A stretch of DNA of 16,382 nt from JANRKH01 sp033763595. GTDB taxonomy: Bacteria > Pseudomonadota > Alphaproteobacteria > Rickettsiales > Rickettsiaceae. The notes beneath the pieces were generated by a model. It saw only the letters and a program-made list of their open reading frames with translations, was not told the origin of the DNA and did not search any database. Numbering within the stretch: the first letter of the stretch is position 1; every line of letters starts with the position of its first letter. The stretch is taken from the NCBI GenBank assembly GCA_033763595.1, contig JANRKH010000028.1, positions 1 to 16,382 of the forward strand, read 5' to 3'. Made by a program: the position numbers and the translations under genes. Below, piece after piece: positions 7,924 through 15,640 of this stretch.

Positions 7924-8038
7924 TATAATACCAAATCTCTAGAATTAAATAATACTAGGAGCGAGGAGCGAAGCCTACTACATGCTAGGTGAGCGACGAG
8001 CTAGAAGCAAGTACTTAAAAATGGGATTTGGTATAATA
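7924..8038. repeat. Palindromic element B: same core, different arms
   Basis: Arms 7924-7937 and 8025-8038 pair over 13 of 14 positions (ATACCAAATC / GATTTGGTAT is perfect). The core 7953-8000 matches element A: TACTAGG, GCGAGGAG, GAAGCCTA, then GGTGAGCGACGAG, in the same orientation, with only the stretch between them diverged. The arms are unrelated to those of element A but resemble the terminator hairpin at 4489-4519. The right arm ends four bases before the rnd stop, so the hairpin could also terminate the minus-strand operon. Confidence 0.72.
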
Positions 8039-8042
8039 TGGT

Positions 8043-8651
8043 TTAATGAGCGAATATATCAAGATTCTCCCATCCTTGCAGGTCTAAATTTGCCCGTACA
8101 GGTAAAAAATTAAAGATTTTAGATGCTATTTCGTCTCTATTTTCTCTGATGAGCATATATTCAAGGCGCTTTTTTAAGTCATGTAGATATAGCACATCTG
8201 ACGCTGCGTAATCTAGTTGTTCTTTTGAGAGAGTATCTGCAGCCCAATATGTTGATTGCTGAGCCTTTGATATTTGCACGCCAAGTAACTCTTTGCATAT
8301 TTCCTTTAGGCCATGGCTGTCTGTGTAAGTTCTAACTAGCCTTGATGCTATTTTTGTGCAAAAAATATTCTCAACATCTTCTCCTAGGTGTTTTTTGATC
8401 ATCGCAATATCAAACCTTGCAAAATGGAAAATTTTTAGCCTAGTTTTATCGAATATAAGCTTTTTAAGGTTCTTTGCGGTGTAATTATTGTTAAATTTCA
8501 CAAGAGTCGCATCACCTTTTCCGTAAGATAGTTGTAAAAGGCACAGTTTGTCCCTTCCGAGATTAAGTCCTGTTGTTTCTGTGTCTATTGCTATATCTCC
8601 TGGCCTAATAAGCTCTTCAGGTATATCGTCTTCGTATAATATAGTTTCTAT
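8043..8651 (-). CDS. rnd: Ribonuclease D (short form) with non-canonical start codon
   Basis: A 3'-5' exoribonuclease of the DEDDy family acting on tRNA precursors. All three exonuclease motifs are present: AIDTETTGL (Asp23, Glu25), KIFHFARFD (Asp81) and YAASDVLYLHDL (Tyr148, Asp152), numbered from the start given here. The 202-residue length fits the HRDC-lacking form of Rickettsia-type bacteria. The first ATG/GTG/TTG in frame is a GTG at 8501, but starting there would remove motif I, so the real start must lie upstream. Between the in-frame stop near 8707 and motif I only rare starts exist: ATT at 8669 and ATA at 8651. I chose ATA 8651 because GGGAG lies seven bases upstream; ATT 8669 is the alternative. 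It is the last gene of the envelope operon and is closely coupled to ftsB. Confidence 0.82.
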   Translation of the reverse strand: METILYEDDIPEELIRPGDIAIDTETTGLNLGRDKLCLLQLSYGKGDATLVKFNNNYTAKNLKKLIFDKTRLKIFHFARFDIAMIKKHLGEDVENIFCTKIASRLVRTYTDSHGLKEICKELLGVQISKAQQSTYWAADTLSKEQLDYAASDVLYLHDLKKRLEYMLIRENRDEIASKIFNFLPVRANLDLQGWENLDIFAH

Positions 8652-8670
8652 TTTTTTGCTCCCAAGAATT

Positions 8671-9027
8671 TTATTCTTTTTTTTGCTCGCTTTTTTGTGC
8701 GCCTTTGTCTAATACTTTTTCTAGGTCCTTTTCTAAGATGTTTGATTGGTTCTGAATTATCACTTCTTCATTATCTTTTGCAATGCCTAGTATTTTTTTT
8801 GCTTGCTCTTCTAGCATGTCTTTGTCAAGTGAATCGGGTCTAAGTAGCTTTACTTTATGCTCAAGTTTTATACGCTCTGACCTTAGCTTATCAAGCTCAG
8901 CGGATGATTCGTCAATCAGCTTTTGTATTTCATACTTTGCTAATATACCTCTATTACCGTAAATAGTATGGTACGAAAAATATAGAAATACTAATACAAA
9001 AAGACAAGTAATAATTATTAGTCTCAA
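8671..9027 (-). CDS. ftsB: FtsB/DivIC-type septum formation initiator
   Basis: A 118-residue bitopic division protein. Residues 3-20 (LIIITCLFVLVFLYFSYH) form the single transmembrane helix. Residues about 30-62 have the heptad pattern of a short coiled coil (LIDESSAELDKLRSERIKLE). LRPDSLDKDMLEEQAKKILG (62-81) matches the conserved C-terminal segment of alphaproteobacterial FtsB. It joins FtsL and FtsQ in the divisome. It sits 10 bp after cdsA and just before rnd. The last codons contain a run of eight A residues, and the acidic and lysine-rich tail (KSEQKKE) is longer than usual. Confidence 0.85.
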   Translation of the reverse strand: MRLIIITCLFVLVFLYFSYHTIYGNRGILAKYEIQKLIDESSAELDKLRSERIKLEHKVKLLRPDSLDKDMLEEQAKKILGIAKDNEEVIIQNQSNILEKDLEKVLDKGAQKSEQKKE

Positions 9028-9037
9028 GTCACGCTCA

Positions 9038-9691
9038 CTAATTAAAAAATATCAAAAAAAGAAGATATGGAGCTGAAAATATGGAACTATCAAATCTATC
9101 AAGTACGCCCCCATGTCCTGGTATTATATTGCCATAATCTTTTACTTTATACTTTCTTTTAAAAAAAGAAGCAAAGAGATCACTTATTTGTGCTAAAAAC
9201 GCAAGTACTATAGTTGATAAAATTAACTCAGAATATTCTTCTCTTCCTAGAAACCATTTATAAGGAAAAATCTGGTTCAATATAAGACTCATGATTATAG
9301 AAAAAGTAAGTCCAGAAATAGCGCCGCTCCATGTTTTATTAGGGCTAATACTATATGCGAGTTTTGGTCCACCAAAGCTTGTTCCCCCAAAAAAAGCAAA
9401 ACTATCATACGTTGACACTGTAATAAAATACCATGCAAGTAAGTAGGAAAGATCGTTATCTAGCTTTACTATCAACAAAGAGACTGCCGCAAAAAGGATG
9501 AATACGAGACCAGCAATAAAATCAAATCTTGATTTGCCAGTCACGTTATACCACTCAAAAATCATGCAATATATAACCGCACTCTCTATTATAATAAAAA
9601 TAAAATACGAGGATATGATAGCGATGAGAAGACATACTCCTATAATAAAGCCGTAAAATAATCTGTTTCTTAGTGTTATGTTATTATGCAT
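9038..9691 (-). CDS. cdsA: Phosphatidate cytidylyltransferase
   Basis: Makes CDP-diacylglycerol from phosphatidate and CTP at the inner membrane, the branch point of phospholipid synthesis. The CDS family signature is present: ISPNKTWSG (115-123), then SDLFASFFKRKYKVKDYG (170-187) and IPGHGGVLDRFDS (190-202) with the metal-binding aspartates. TYDSFAFFGG (94-103) corresponds to the conserved segment before the signature. It has about six hydrophobic segments in 217 residues, shorter than the roughly 285 of Escherichia coli because N-terminal helices are missing. It overlaps uppS by 8 bp. uppS-cdsA is a classic pairing, but the dxr, rseP and bamA genes that often follow are absent here. Confidence 0.93.
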   Translation of the reverse strand: MHNNITLRNRLFYGFIIGVCLLIAIISSYFIFIIIESAVIYCMIFEWYNVTGKSRFDFIAGLVFILFAAVSLLIVKLDNDLSYLLAWYFITVSTYDSFAFFGGTSFGGPKLAYSISPNKTWSGAISGLTFSIIMSLILNQIFPYKWFLGREEYSELILSTIVLAFLAQISDLFASFFKRKYKVKDYGNIIPGHGGVLDRFDSSIFSAPYLLFLIFFN

Positions 9692-10376
9692 CTATTCTTC
9701 TGCCAAAAGTTCTTGATCTGGATTTATAGTCCTCAACTGCTATTTTTAGGTCTTCAGGGGAAAAATCGGGCCATAATTTTTTTGAAAAATGTAGCTCAGC
9801 ATATGCCGACTGCCACAATAGAAAATTACTGATACGCATTTTATCACCTGAGCGAATAAGTAAATCTACGTCAGGCACATCATAATATAGATGCTCTGAT
9901 AATGTCTCTTCGTTTATTTCGCCGCTACATAACCCTTTTCTCACAATTTTTTTGCATGCTGATACAATCTCCTCTCTAGAGCCATATCCCATCATAATAT
10001 ATAGGTTTATTTTATTATTTTCTGCGCTAATCTTTTCAAGATTTTTTAAATTATTTACCGCGACCTCTCCAAATCTAGATAAATCTCCTACGAATTTGAC
10101 CTTTGCGCCAAGATCAGATATTCTCTTAGTTTCGTTTTTTGTATATTCTACTATCAATGATATAATATTATTTACCTCCTCTTCTGGCCTATAGAAGTTT
10201 TCCGATGAAAAAGCGAATAAGGAGATATTTTTTATTCCAAGATCAGATGCGGCCTTAATAATTTTAAAGGCATTTTCTGCCCCGGCTCTATATGCTTGTT
10301 TTGCTTCTACGCGATTATTGAACGCCCATCTATTGTTTCCGTCCATTATCAACGCTACATGATTTAAATTAGTCAT
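9684..10376 (-). CDS. uppS: Isoprenyl transferase (undecaprenyl diphosphate synthase)
   Basis: A cis-prenyltransferase that builds the C55 lipid carrier for peptidoglycan and other envelope polymers. Motifs: HVALIMDGNNRWA (6-18) with catalytic Asp12; FAFSSENFYRP (54-64); DLLIRSGDKMRISNFLLWQ (171-189) with the diphosphate-binding Arg175, Arg181 and Ser183; and AELHF (193-197). The usual GNGRWA is GNNRWA here. At 230 residues it is slightly short but complete. AAGGA eight bases before ATG 10376 lies inside the end of the kinase gene, which it overlaps by 8 bp. This tight overlap ties lipid carrier synthesis to the two-component system. Confidence 0.95.
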   Translation of the reverse strand: MTNLNHVALIMDGNNRWAFNNRVEAKQAYRAGAENAFKIIKAASDLGIKNISLFAFSSENFYRPEEEVNNIISLIVEYTKNETKRISDLGAKVKFVGDLSRFGEVAVNNLKNLEKISAENNKINLYIMMGYGSREEIVSACKKIVRKGLCSGEINEETLSEHLYYDVPDVDLLIRSGDKMRISNFLLWQSAYAELHFSKKLWPDFSPEDLKIAVEDYKSRSRTFGRRIDA

Positions 10377-11712
10377 TTATTTTTTCCTTACTTACGAGAG
10401 GTATTGAAACTATGATTTTTGCGCCTCCCAATTTTTTACTATCTTTAATTTCTATAGTCCCTTTGTGATCTAAAACTATCTCTTTTGCAATTGAGAGTCC
10501 AAGTCCTACGCTTCCATCTTGACCTAAAGTTCTGGATTTGCTCGATCTATAAAAAGCCTTAAAAACATTTTTTTTCTCAGCATCAGGTATTCCAGGACCA
10601 TCATCTTCAACTACCATAAAAATATTACCTTGGCGCTCAAAATAGTCAAACTCTTGACTTTTTGAATATTTTTGTGCGTTTGAAATAATATTTGTTAAAG
10701 CCCTTCCAAATGATATAGGCTTTATACTTGCATATAATTTTTGCTTTGAATGAGTTAATTTTATTGTTTGGATCCTTGATTGCACAAAAAACTCCTTTAT
10801 CCATTTTGACATCTCAATAAAAGCAAATTGTTCAAACTCTTCGCCTCTGCTGAAGTCTAGGTAACTATCAAGCATTTGCTTCATAGTTTGCATATCTTTT
10901 TTTAACAAAATATGCTCCTGACTTTCCTTAAGTAGTTCCATTTGTAGCATCATACGGGTGAGTGGAGTTCGTAGGTCATGCGAAATAAGCGCAAGAAATT
11001 GAGTCCTTCTTTTGACTTGATTTCTTATCCTATCATGCATCTTTATAAACGCCATACCGGCTTTTTTAATTTCTAGAGCCCCACTTGGTTTGAATTCAGG
11101 TCTACGTGACAAGTCATCTCCAAAATTATTTGCAGCTTCAGATAATTCCTCGATCGATCTTATCTGATTTTTGGCAAAAATAAGTGAAACGGTCATAAAA
11201 AAGGCAGAAATACCTAATATCCAAAGAATAAAAATTTCCGAAATAGGGTTAACTGCTGGTTTTGGAGGAATTTGGACTACCAAATAACTATTCTTATTAT
11301 TATAAAAATAAAGATTTATATAGCCAAATTTGGCATAATATTCAAGCCCAAGAAAATTATCAAAATTCTCTTTAAAAGAGCTAGATAAAATATCAAGCTC
11401 TATTCTATCTTTTTTCTTCTTTATGTACGGCGAGCCTTCCGCTTCTTCAAGTTTAATATTTAGTAATTTACTATATTTAATTAAACTCGTTTTATCCCCA
11501 ATTTTATAATAATCTAAAATTAAACCAACCTCGTTTGTTAACATTTTGCTATTATGTGCGCTTATGCTAAACCAAATTCTATCGTAAAAAATATAAACAG
11601 CGACAAGCTGGCAAATGATCATTGGTGCGCAGATAATTAGCACAAATCTTCCGAGAATTGTTTTAGGTATAAGCAAATAATAAATTTTAGATAAAAATTC
11701 CATATCCTTCAT
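10369..11712 (-). CDS. EnvZ-like sensor histidine kinase
   Basis: A 447-residue membrane kinase. A first transmembrane helix (about 22-43), a periplasmic sensor region of about 110 residues without a recognised fold, and a second helix (about 157-180) are followed by a HAMP linker (about 181-235). The dimerisation domain has the H-box FLALISHDLRTPLTRM with His245. The ATPase domain shows the N-box ALTNIISNAQKYS (Asn345), VVEDDGPGIPD (367-377) and GSVGLGLSIAKEIV (400-413). It overlaps the response regulator gene by 26 bp, so the two are a cognate pair. Architecture and partner are those of EnvZ/OmpR-type systems; the stimulus cannot be read from sequence. Position upstream of uppS, cdsA and ftsB points to envelope sensing. 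Confidence 0.93.
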   Translation of the reverse strand: MKDMEFLSKIYYLLIPKTILGRFVLIICAPMIICQLVAVYIFYDRIWFSISAHNSKMLTNEVGLILDYYKIGDKTSLIKYSKLLNIKLEEAEGSPYIKKKKDRIELDILSSSFKENFDNFLGLEYYAKFGYINLYFYNNKNSYLVVQIPPKPAVNPISEIFILWILGISAFFMTVSLIFAKNQIRSIEELSEAANNFGDDLSRRPEFKPSGALEIKKAGMAFIKMHDRIRNQVKRRTQFLALISHDLRTPLTRMMLQMELLKESQEHILLKKDMQTMKQMLDSYLDFSRGEEFEQFAFIEMSKWIKEFFVQSRIQTIKLTHSKQKLYASIKPISFGRALTNIISNAQKYSKSQEFDYFERQGNIFMVVEDDGPGIPDAEKKNVFKAFYRSSKSRTLGQDGSVGLGLSIAKEIVLDHKGTIEIKDSKKLGGAKIIVSIPLVSKEKIND

Positions 11713-12367
11713 GGCGAATAGTAAGTAAATATTTGGGATGATCTGGGGCTTGTTCTATTTTTTGCCTAAGTCTTGCTATTTGTACATCAATAGATCTGTC
11801 ACTGAGACCGCCCATTACTTCTGATAATTTTTCTCTCGCAACAGGCTGTCCTCGTCTTTTAAGTAAGTATTCGAGAAGTTTTTGCTGGGTAGAGGACAAA
11901 GGAACTAGCTTATCTGCAATATATAGAGATCTTGTTGAAAATACATATTTAATTTGCCCAAATTCTATATCATCTTCCCGAGTATTGATACTAGATGTCT
12001 TGTAAAGTTCTATTAGGTTTTTTGCCCTAAGAATTAGTTCTCTAGGGTCGAACGGTTTTGTTACGTAATCATCAGCGCCAGTTTGTAGACCTATCACTCT
12101 ATCCTCTAAGTCTCCAAGAGCAGTTAGTAAAATAATTGGCATACTAACGGAGTGATTTTTGATTTTTTTGGCAAAGTCAAGGCCAGTAAGTCCTGGTAGC
12201 ATTATATCTAAAATTATTAGATTTATTTCTTGCTTTGCTAGAATTTGTTCTGCTGATCTTGAGTCGTTTGCAACAAATGCTTCAAAATTATTTTTATTAA
12301 AAAATTGTTGTAATAACTCGACTATTCTGATATCGTCGTCGACTATTAAAATGCTTGGTTTAAACAT
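11687..12367 (-). CDS. OmpR/PhoB-family response regulator
   Basis: A 226-residue DNA-binding regulator. Receiver domain residues 1-120 have the acidic pocket Asp10-Asp12, phosphoacceptor Asp54 in IILDIMLPGLTG, Thr82 and Lys104 in DYVTKPFDP. The C-terminal winged helix (about 130-226) contains SDRSIDVQIARLRQKIE, the recognition-helix region typical of OmpR-type proteins. It ends in RHEGYGIFI where GYRF is usual. It is first in the minus-strand operon and is separated by 36 bp from the divergent ilvE, so it may regulate itself and the neighbouring operon. I see no obvious direct-repeat binding sites in that short gap. Confidence 0.94.
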   Translation of the reverse strand: MFKPSILIVDDDIRIVELLQQFFNKNNFEAFVANDSRSAEQILAKQEINLIILDIMLPGLTGLDFAKKIKNHSVSMPIILLTALGDLEDRVIGLQTGADDYVTKPFDPRELILRAKNLIELYKTSSINTREDDIEFGQIKYVFSTRSLYIADKLVPLSSTQQKLLEYLLKRRGQPVAREKLSEVMGGLSDRSIDVQIARLRQKIEQAPDHPKYLLTIRHEGYGIFI

Positions 12368-12403
12368 AAATTATTCCAACTAAAATTCTCAATATAAGTT
12401 CTT
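12368..12403. promoter_or_regulatory. 36-bp divergent gap between the response regulator and ilvE
   Basis: Too short for two ordinary back-to-back promoters plus leaders. It contains TATAAG (12393-12398) on the plus strand and TATATT (12397-12392) on the minus strand, but no good -35 at standard distance. The promoters probably reach into the opposing coding regions. Neither gene has a strong Shine-Dalgarno. Confidence 0.35.
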
Positions 12404-13303
12404 ATGTTAGATACTATATCAAAAAATAAACTCACGTCACTTGAAAATATCAAGCTGATCATATGGTATAACGGAAAATTTATAGACATTGAAGAACTCA
12501 AGATTCATCCTCTAACACATTCTCTTCACTATTCAGGATCGGTATTTGAAGGTGTGAGGGCTATAAATGGATATATTTTTAAATGCGAGCAACATACAAG
12601 TAGATTATTTCACTCTGCAAGACAAATGCGTCTTAATATAGATTTTTCCGAAGAAGTTGTAAATCATGCTCATTATGAGCTGCTCAAAAAGAATAACTTA
12701 ACTTCAGCATATATTAGGCCTATAGTTTGGAGGTCTACAGATTCTGTAAGGATTCTCCCAGAAAATCCTGTTTATCACATAATGATAGCAGCTTGGGCCA
12801 GCGAGCCAAGGGCACATAAACCCTTAAGAGTTAACATAAGTAATTGGGTGAAACCTGGCAAAAATATGTTTCCAAAAAATGTCAAATCTTCTTCTCAGTA
12901 TGGTCTTCTGCAGGTTGCTGCATCTGAGGCAAGGGATCTTGGATATGACGATTCTATATTACTTGATGAAAAGGGTTATATCGCAGAATGTACAAGCTGT
13001 AACATTTTTTTTATTAAAAATAATCAGCTATATACACCAAAAACTGACTATTGTTTGGATGGTATCACTAGGCAAACTATAATTGAAGTTTCAAGAGAAA
13101 ATAAAATACCCTGTCATGAGGTGGATATTAATCTTGACGAATTAGCTGTGATTGATGCAGCTTTCGTCACAGGTACTGCTGTTGGTGTTAAGCCTATTCA
13201 ATCGATTATCACAAGTTCTAATTTATATGCTCTTGACGCAGATAATAAAATATTGAAGTTTTTAGGCGATATTTATCAAAAACTATCGTCAGGAACGCTT
13301 TAA
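12404..13303 (+). CDS. ilvE: Branched-chain amino acid aminotransferase (fold-type IV PLP enzyme)
   Basis: Transfers the amino group between glutamate and the branched-chain 2-oxo acids. IWYNGKFIDIEE at the start, YSGSVFEGVRAI (43-54), VKSSSQYGLLQVAASEARDLGY with the PLP lysine Lys161, and GYIAECTSCNIFF (191-203) with Glu195 are the class IV aminotransferase landmarks. Spacing between Lys161 and Glu195 equals that in Escherichia coli IlvE. ECTSCN replaces the more usual EGAGEN, so another specificity (for example D-amino acids) cannot be excluded. It is 299 residues, near the family norm. The ATG at 12404 lacks a clear Shine-Dalgarno but is the only sensible start. First gene of the plus-strand operon, 24 bp before dapA. 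Confidence 0.9.
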   Translation: MLDTISKNKLTSLENIKLIIWYNGKFIDIEELKIHPLTHSLHYSGSVFEGVRAINGYIFKCEQHTSRLFHSARQMRLNIDFSEEVVNHAHYELLKKNNLTSAYIRPIVWRSTDSVRILPENPVYHIMIAAWASEPRAHKPLRVNISNWVKPGKNMFPKNVKSSSQYGLLQVAASEARDLGYDDSILLDEKGYIAECTSCNIFFIKNNQLYTPKTDYCLDGITRQTIIEVSRENKIPCHEVDINLDELAVIDAAFVTGTAVGVKPIQSIITSSNLYALDADNKILKFLGDIYQKLSSGTL

Positions 13304-13327
13304 GAACGATTAAATATCAATTAGCAA

Positions 13328-14245
13328 ATGCAAAAGTTTTTTGATGGTATATATACAGCTCTAATTACACCTTTTAAACGAAGCCCAAAGAATAATGATT
13401 TATACGAAATAGACTATAGTTCTCTAGAAACTTTAATACATAGGCAAATTGACGCAAAAGTAAGCGGTATAATAATAGCTGGATCGACAGGAGAAGCTTC
13501 GTCTTTAAGTACTGATGAGTATAAAGATTTGATTAGGACATCTCTTGAGATTGCGAGATCAAAAACAAAAGTAATCGCAGGAATATCTACAAACATTCCA
13601 TACAAAGCTTTAGAACTAGCATCTATTGCAGAAAGTAACGGAGTTGATGGACTCATGGTGATAACGCCATATTACAACAAGCCAAATCAAACTGGATTAT
13701 TCAAGTATTTTGAGTATGTTCATAATAACACAAATACTCCAATAATGCTATATACAGTACCATCAAGAACTGGCGTGGATTTTTCCGATGATACTATACT
13801 TGTGCTATCTAGTTTTTCTAGAATATTAGGCTTAAAAGATTCAGGAAACGACTTGCTTCGGCCTCTTAGGCTTATGAGTCAAATGCCAAGCAATTTTGCA
13901 TTACTCTCCGGAGAGGACTCATCTTTCCTTGCGTATTACGCGCATGGTGGGCGCGGCTGTGTTAGTGTTGCTTCAAATATTATACCAAAAGTTTCTGTCA
14001 GAATTTATGAATATTTGACCAGAGGAGATTTCTTAGCAGCATTGAATACTCAGTCAGAATTACTAAAATTTTACGATTCGCTTTTTGCGACTACAAACCC
14101 TATACCGGTTAAATTTGCAGCTCATTTACTAGGTTTATGCGATAATCTTACAAGACCTCCTCTATATGAAATAGAAGATGATAGAGTCAAAAAACAAATT
14201 ACGGAAGCTTTAGAATATGTACGCAAAAAAAACTATTGCTGTTAA
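13328..14245 (+). CDS. dapA: 4-hydroxy-tetrahydrodipicolinate synthase
   Basis: Condenses pyruvate with aspartate semialdehyde, the committed step to diaminopimelate and lysine; in a host-dependent bacterium it mainly feeds peptidoglycan. Motifs: GSTGEASSLS (52-61, the GTTGE loop with Ser53 for the first Thr), YYNKPNQTGLFKYF (115-128), LYTVPSRTG with Tyr142 and Arg147, and GLKDSGND with the Schiff-base Lys170. 305 residues, slightly longer than the usual 290-295. The C-terminus overlaps smpB by 29 bp in another frame, an arrangement of dapA and smpB common in Alphaproteobacteria. Confidence 0.95.
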   Translation: MQKFFDGIYTALITPFKRSPKNNDLYEIDYSSLETLIHRQIDAKVSGIIIAGSTGEASSLSTDEYKDLIRTSLEIARSKTKVIAGISTNIPYKALELASIAESNGVDGLMVITPYYNKPNQTGLFKYFEYVHNNTNTPIMLYTVPSRTGVDFSDDTILVLSSFSRILGLKDSGNDLLRPLRLMSQMPSNFALLSGEDSSFLAYYAHGGRGCVSVASNIIPKVSVRIYEYLTRGDFLAALNTQSELLKFYDSLFATTNPIPVKFAAHLLGLCDNLTRPPLYEIEDDRVKKQITEALEYVRKKNYCC

Positions 14246-14675
14246 TAGAAAGGCCTTATCAAGTTATTTCATAGAAGAAACAATTGAAGCAGGGATTGTT
14301 CTGAAAGGCTCCGAGGTAAAATCTTTAAGGGTCAATGGTTGCAATATTTCTGATAGCCACGCGGACTTCTCTAAATCGGAAATCATTTTATTTAATCTTA
14401 ATATACCTAAATATAAACAAGCAAATGGCTTTGCAAGTCATGAGCCGAAGGCCGTAAGAAAATTATTGTTAAAAAAATCAGAGGCGCGAAAATTCATAGG
14501 TAAAATAAAACAAAAGGGCTATACTTTAATAGTGCTTAGTATATATTTTAATCAAAAAAATATAGTCAAGTTAGAGCTTGCACTTGCAAAAGGCAAGAAA
14601 TTACACGATAAAAGAGAAGATATAAAGCAAAAAGACTGGGCAAAAACTCGGGCGAGAATTTTAAGGAATAAATAA
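14217..14675 (+). CDS. smpB: SsrA-binding protein SmpB
   Basis: A 152-residue tmRNA-binding protein needed for trans-translation rescue of stalled ribosomes. NRKALSSYFIEETIEAGIVL, then KGSEVKSLR (10-38), and the C-terminal KGKKLHDKREDIKQKDW (about 125-141) are diagnostic. It starts inside dapA (29-bp overlap), and its stop TAA shares one base with the ATG of sppA, so translation of the three is probably coupled. No tmRNA gene (ssrA) is recognisable in the window. Confidence 0.97.
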   Translation: MYAKKTIAVNRKALSSYFIEETIEAGIVLKGSEVKSLRVNGCNISDSHADFSKSEIILFNLNIPKYKQANGFASHEPKAVRKLLLKKSEARKFIGKIKQKGYTLIVLSIYFNQKNIVKLELALAKGKKLHDKREDIKQKDWAKTRARILRNK

Positions 14676-15580
14676 TGCAAATACCAGATTTATTAGTAGA
14701 AAGAACAAAATATATAAGAAGAAACTTCCTCCTAAAGCTCGGTCTTTTGGGAGTAATATTAATTTTTTTTGTAGTTTATTTAGCTAAAAATAAAGGCGGT
14801 AGTGTCGCGTCTATTCAGAAAGAATATATCGGCATAATCAGAATTGATAATATTATAGCTGACGATATCGCATTTGATAAAATGCTAGATGAAATACCTG
14901 AAAATAAGCTTATAAAAGCTCTGGTGGTTGAGGTAAACTCGCCAGGGGGCTCATCTGGAGCATCGGAGAAAATTTACCATAAATTAAAGAAGATACAGCA
15001 AAAAATCCCTATTGTTACATCAATGGGATCACTTGCAGCATCTGGAGGATATTTGGTTTCGCTTGCATCTAATAGAATATTTGCGATGAATATGACTATT
15101 ACAGGATCGATTGGAGTAATATTTCAAACAGCACAAATTGTTGAATTGGCCGAAAAGCTTGGAGTAAAATTTAAAAATTATAAATCATCAGAATTTAAAG
15201 CCTCTCCAAACGCCAGGGAGATTGCGTCGCCAGAGGTGGAAAAAGTAATAATGGATTTAATATATGACTCACATAATTATTTCTTATCCCTTGTTGCTGA
15301 GAATAGAAAATTAGATAAGGATTTTGCTCGTAAAATAGGAGATGGTAGGATATTTACTGGAAGACAGGCGCTCGAAAATAAACTGATAGATGAGATTGGT
15401 ACTGTGGATGACGCAATAGCATGGCTTAAAAAAACATATAAGCTCGAAAAATTATCTACAAAGCCAGTAGAACCAAAAAAAATTAGTTCATTGCTTAGTA
15501 TAATACTTGAAAAGCTAGAGGAGAATACGAAAATGATTACCGGTGCTTTTGACTCAGGATTATTTACAATATATAGGTGA
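14675..15580 (+). CDS. sppA: Signal peptide peptidase SppA (family S49)
   Basis: A 301-residue membrane-anchored serine protease that clears released signal peptides. A single N-terminal transmembrane helix (about 18-37) is followed by the catalytic domain. VEVNSPGGSS (85-94) forms the oxyanion region. GSLAASGGY carries nucleophile Ser123, and the general-base lysine is Lys175 in SSEFKASPNA. The Ser-Lys distance of 52 matches the short Bacillus-type SppA, not the double-domain Escherichia coli form. ITGSIGVIFQ (142-151) is also conserved. It overlaps smpB by one base and is followed 60 bp later by fliQ. Confidence 0.94.
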   Translation: MQIPDLLVERTKYIRRNFLLKLGLLGVILIFFVVYLAKNKGGSVASIQKEYIGIIRIDNIIADDIAFDKMLDEIPENKLIKALVVEVNSPGGSSGASEKIYHKLKKIQQKIPIVTSMGSLAASGGYLVSLASNRIFAMNMTITGSIGVIFQTAQIVELAEKLGVKFKNYKSSEFKASPNAREIASPEVEKVIMDLIYDSHNYFLSLVAENRKLDKDFARKIGDGRIFTGRQALENKLIDEIGTVDDAIAWLKKTYKLEKLSTKPVEPKKISSLLSIILEKLEENTKMITGAFDSGLFTIYR

Positions 15581-15640
15581 TAGGCGAAAGATTTATGCAA
15601 GTGAAAATACACTCTTTGAAATTAGATAAGTAAACTAATT

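Noticed and set aside
7759..8038. CRISPR array
   Set aside because: Only two copies of the core, with no regular spacers, and each copy sits within its own inverted repeat.
7713..8042. tRNA gene in the structured spacer
   Set aside because: The stems are far longer than a tRNA acceptor stem and there is no T-loop GTTCGANNC or anticodon arm arrangement.
8043..8501. RNase D annotated from the GTG at 8501
   Set aside because: This start removes the first catalytic motif (Asp and Glu of IDTE), which is clearly encoded in frame just upstream.
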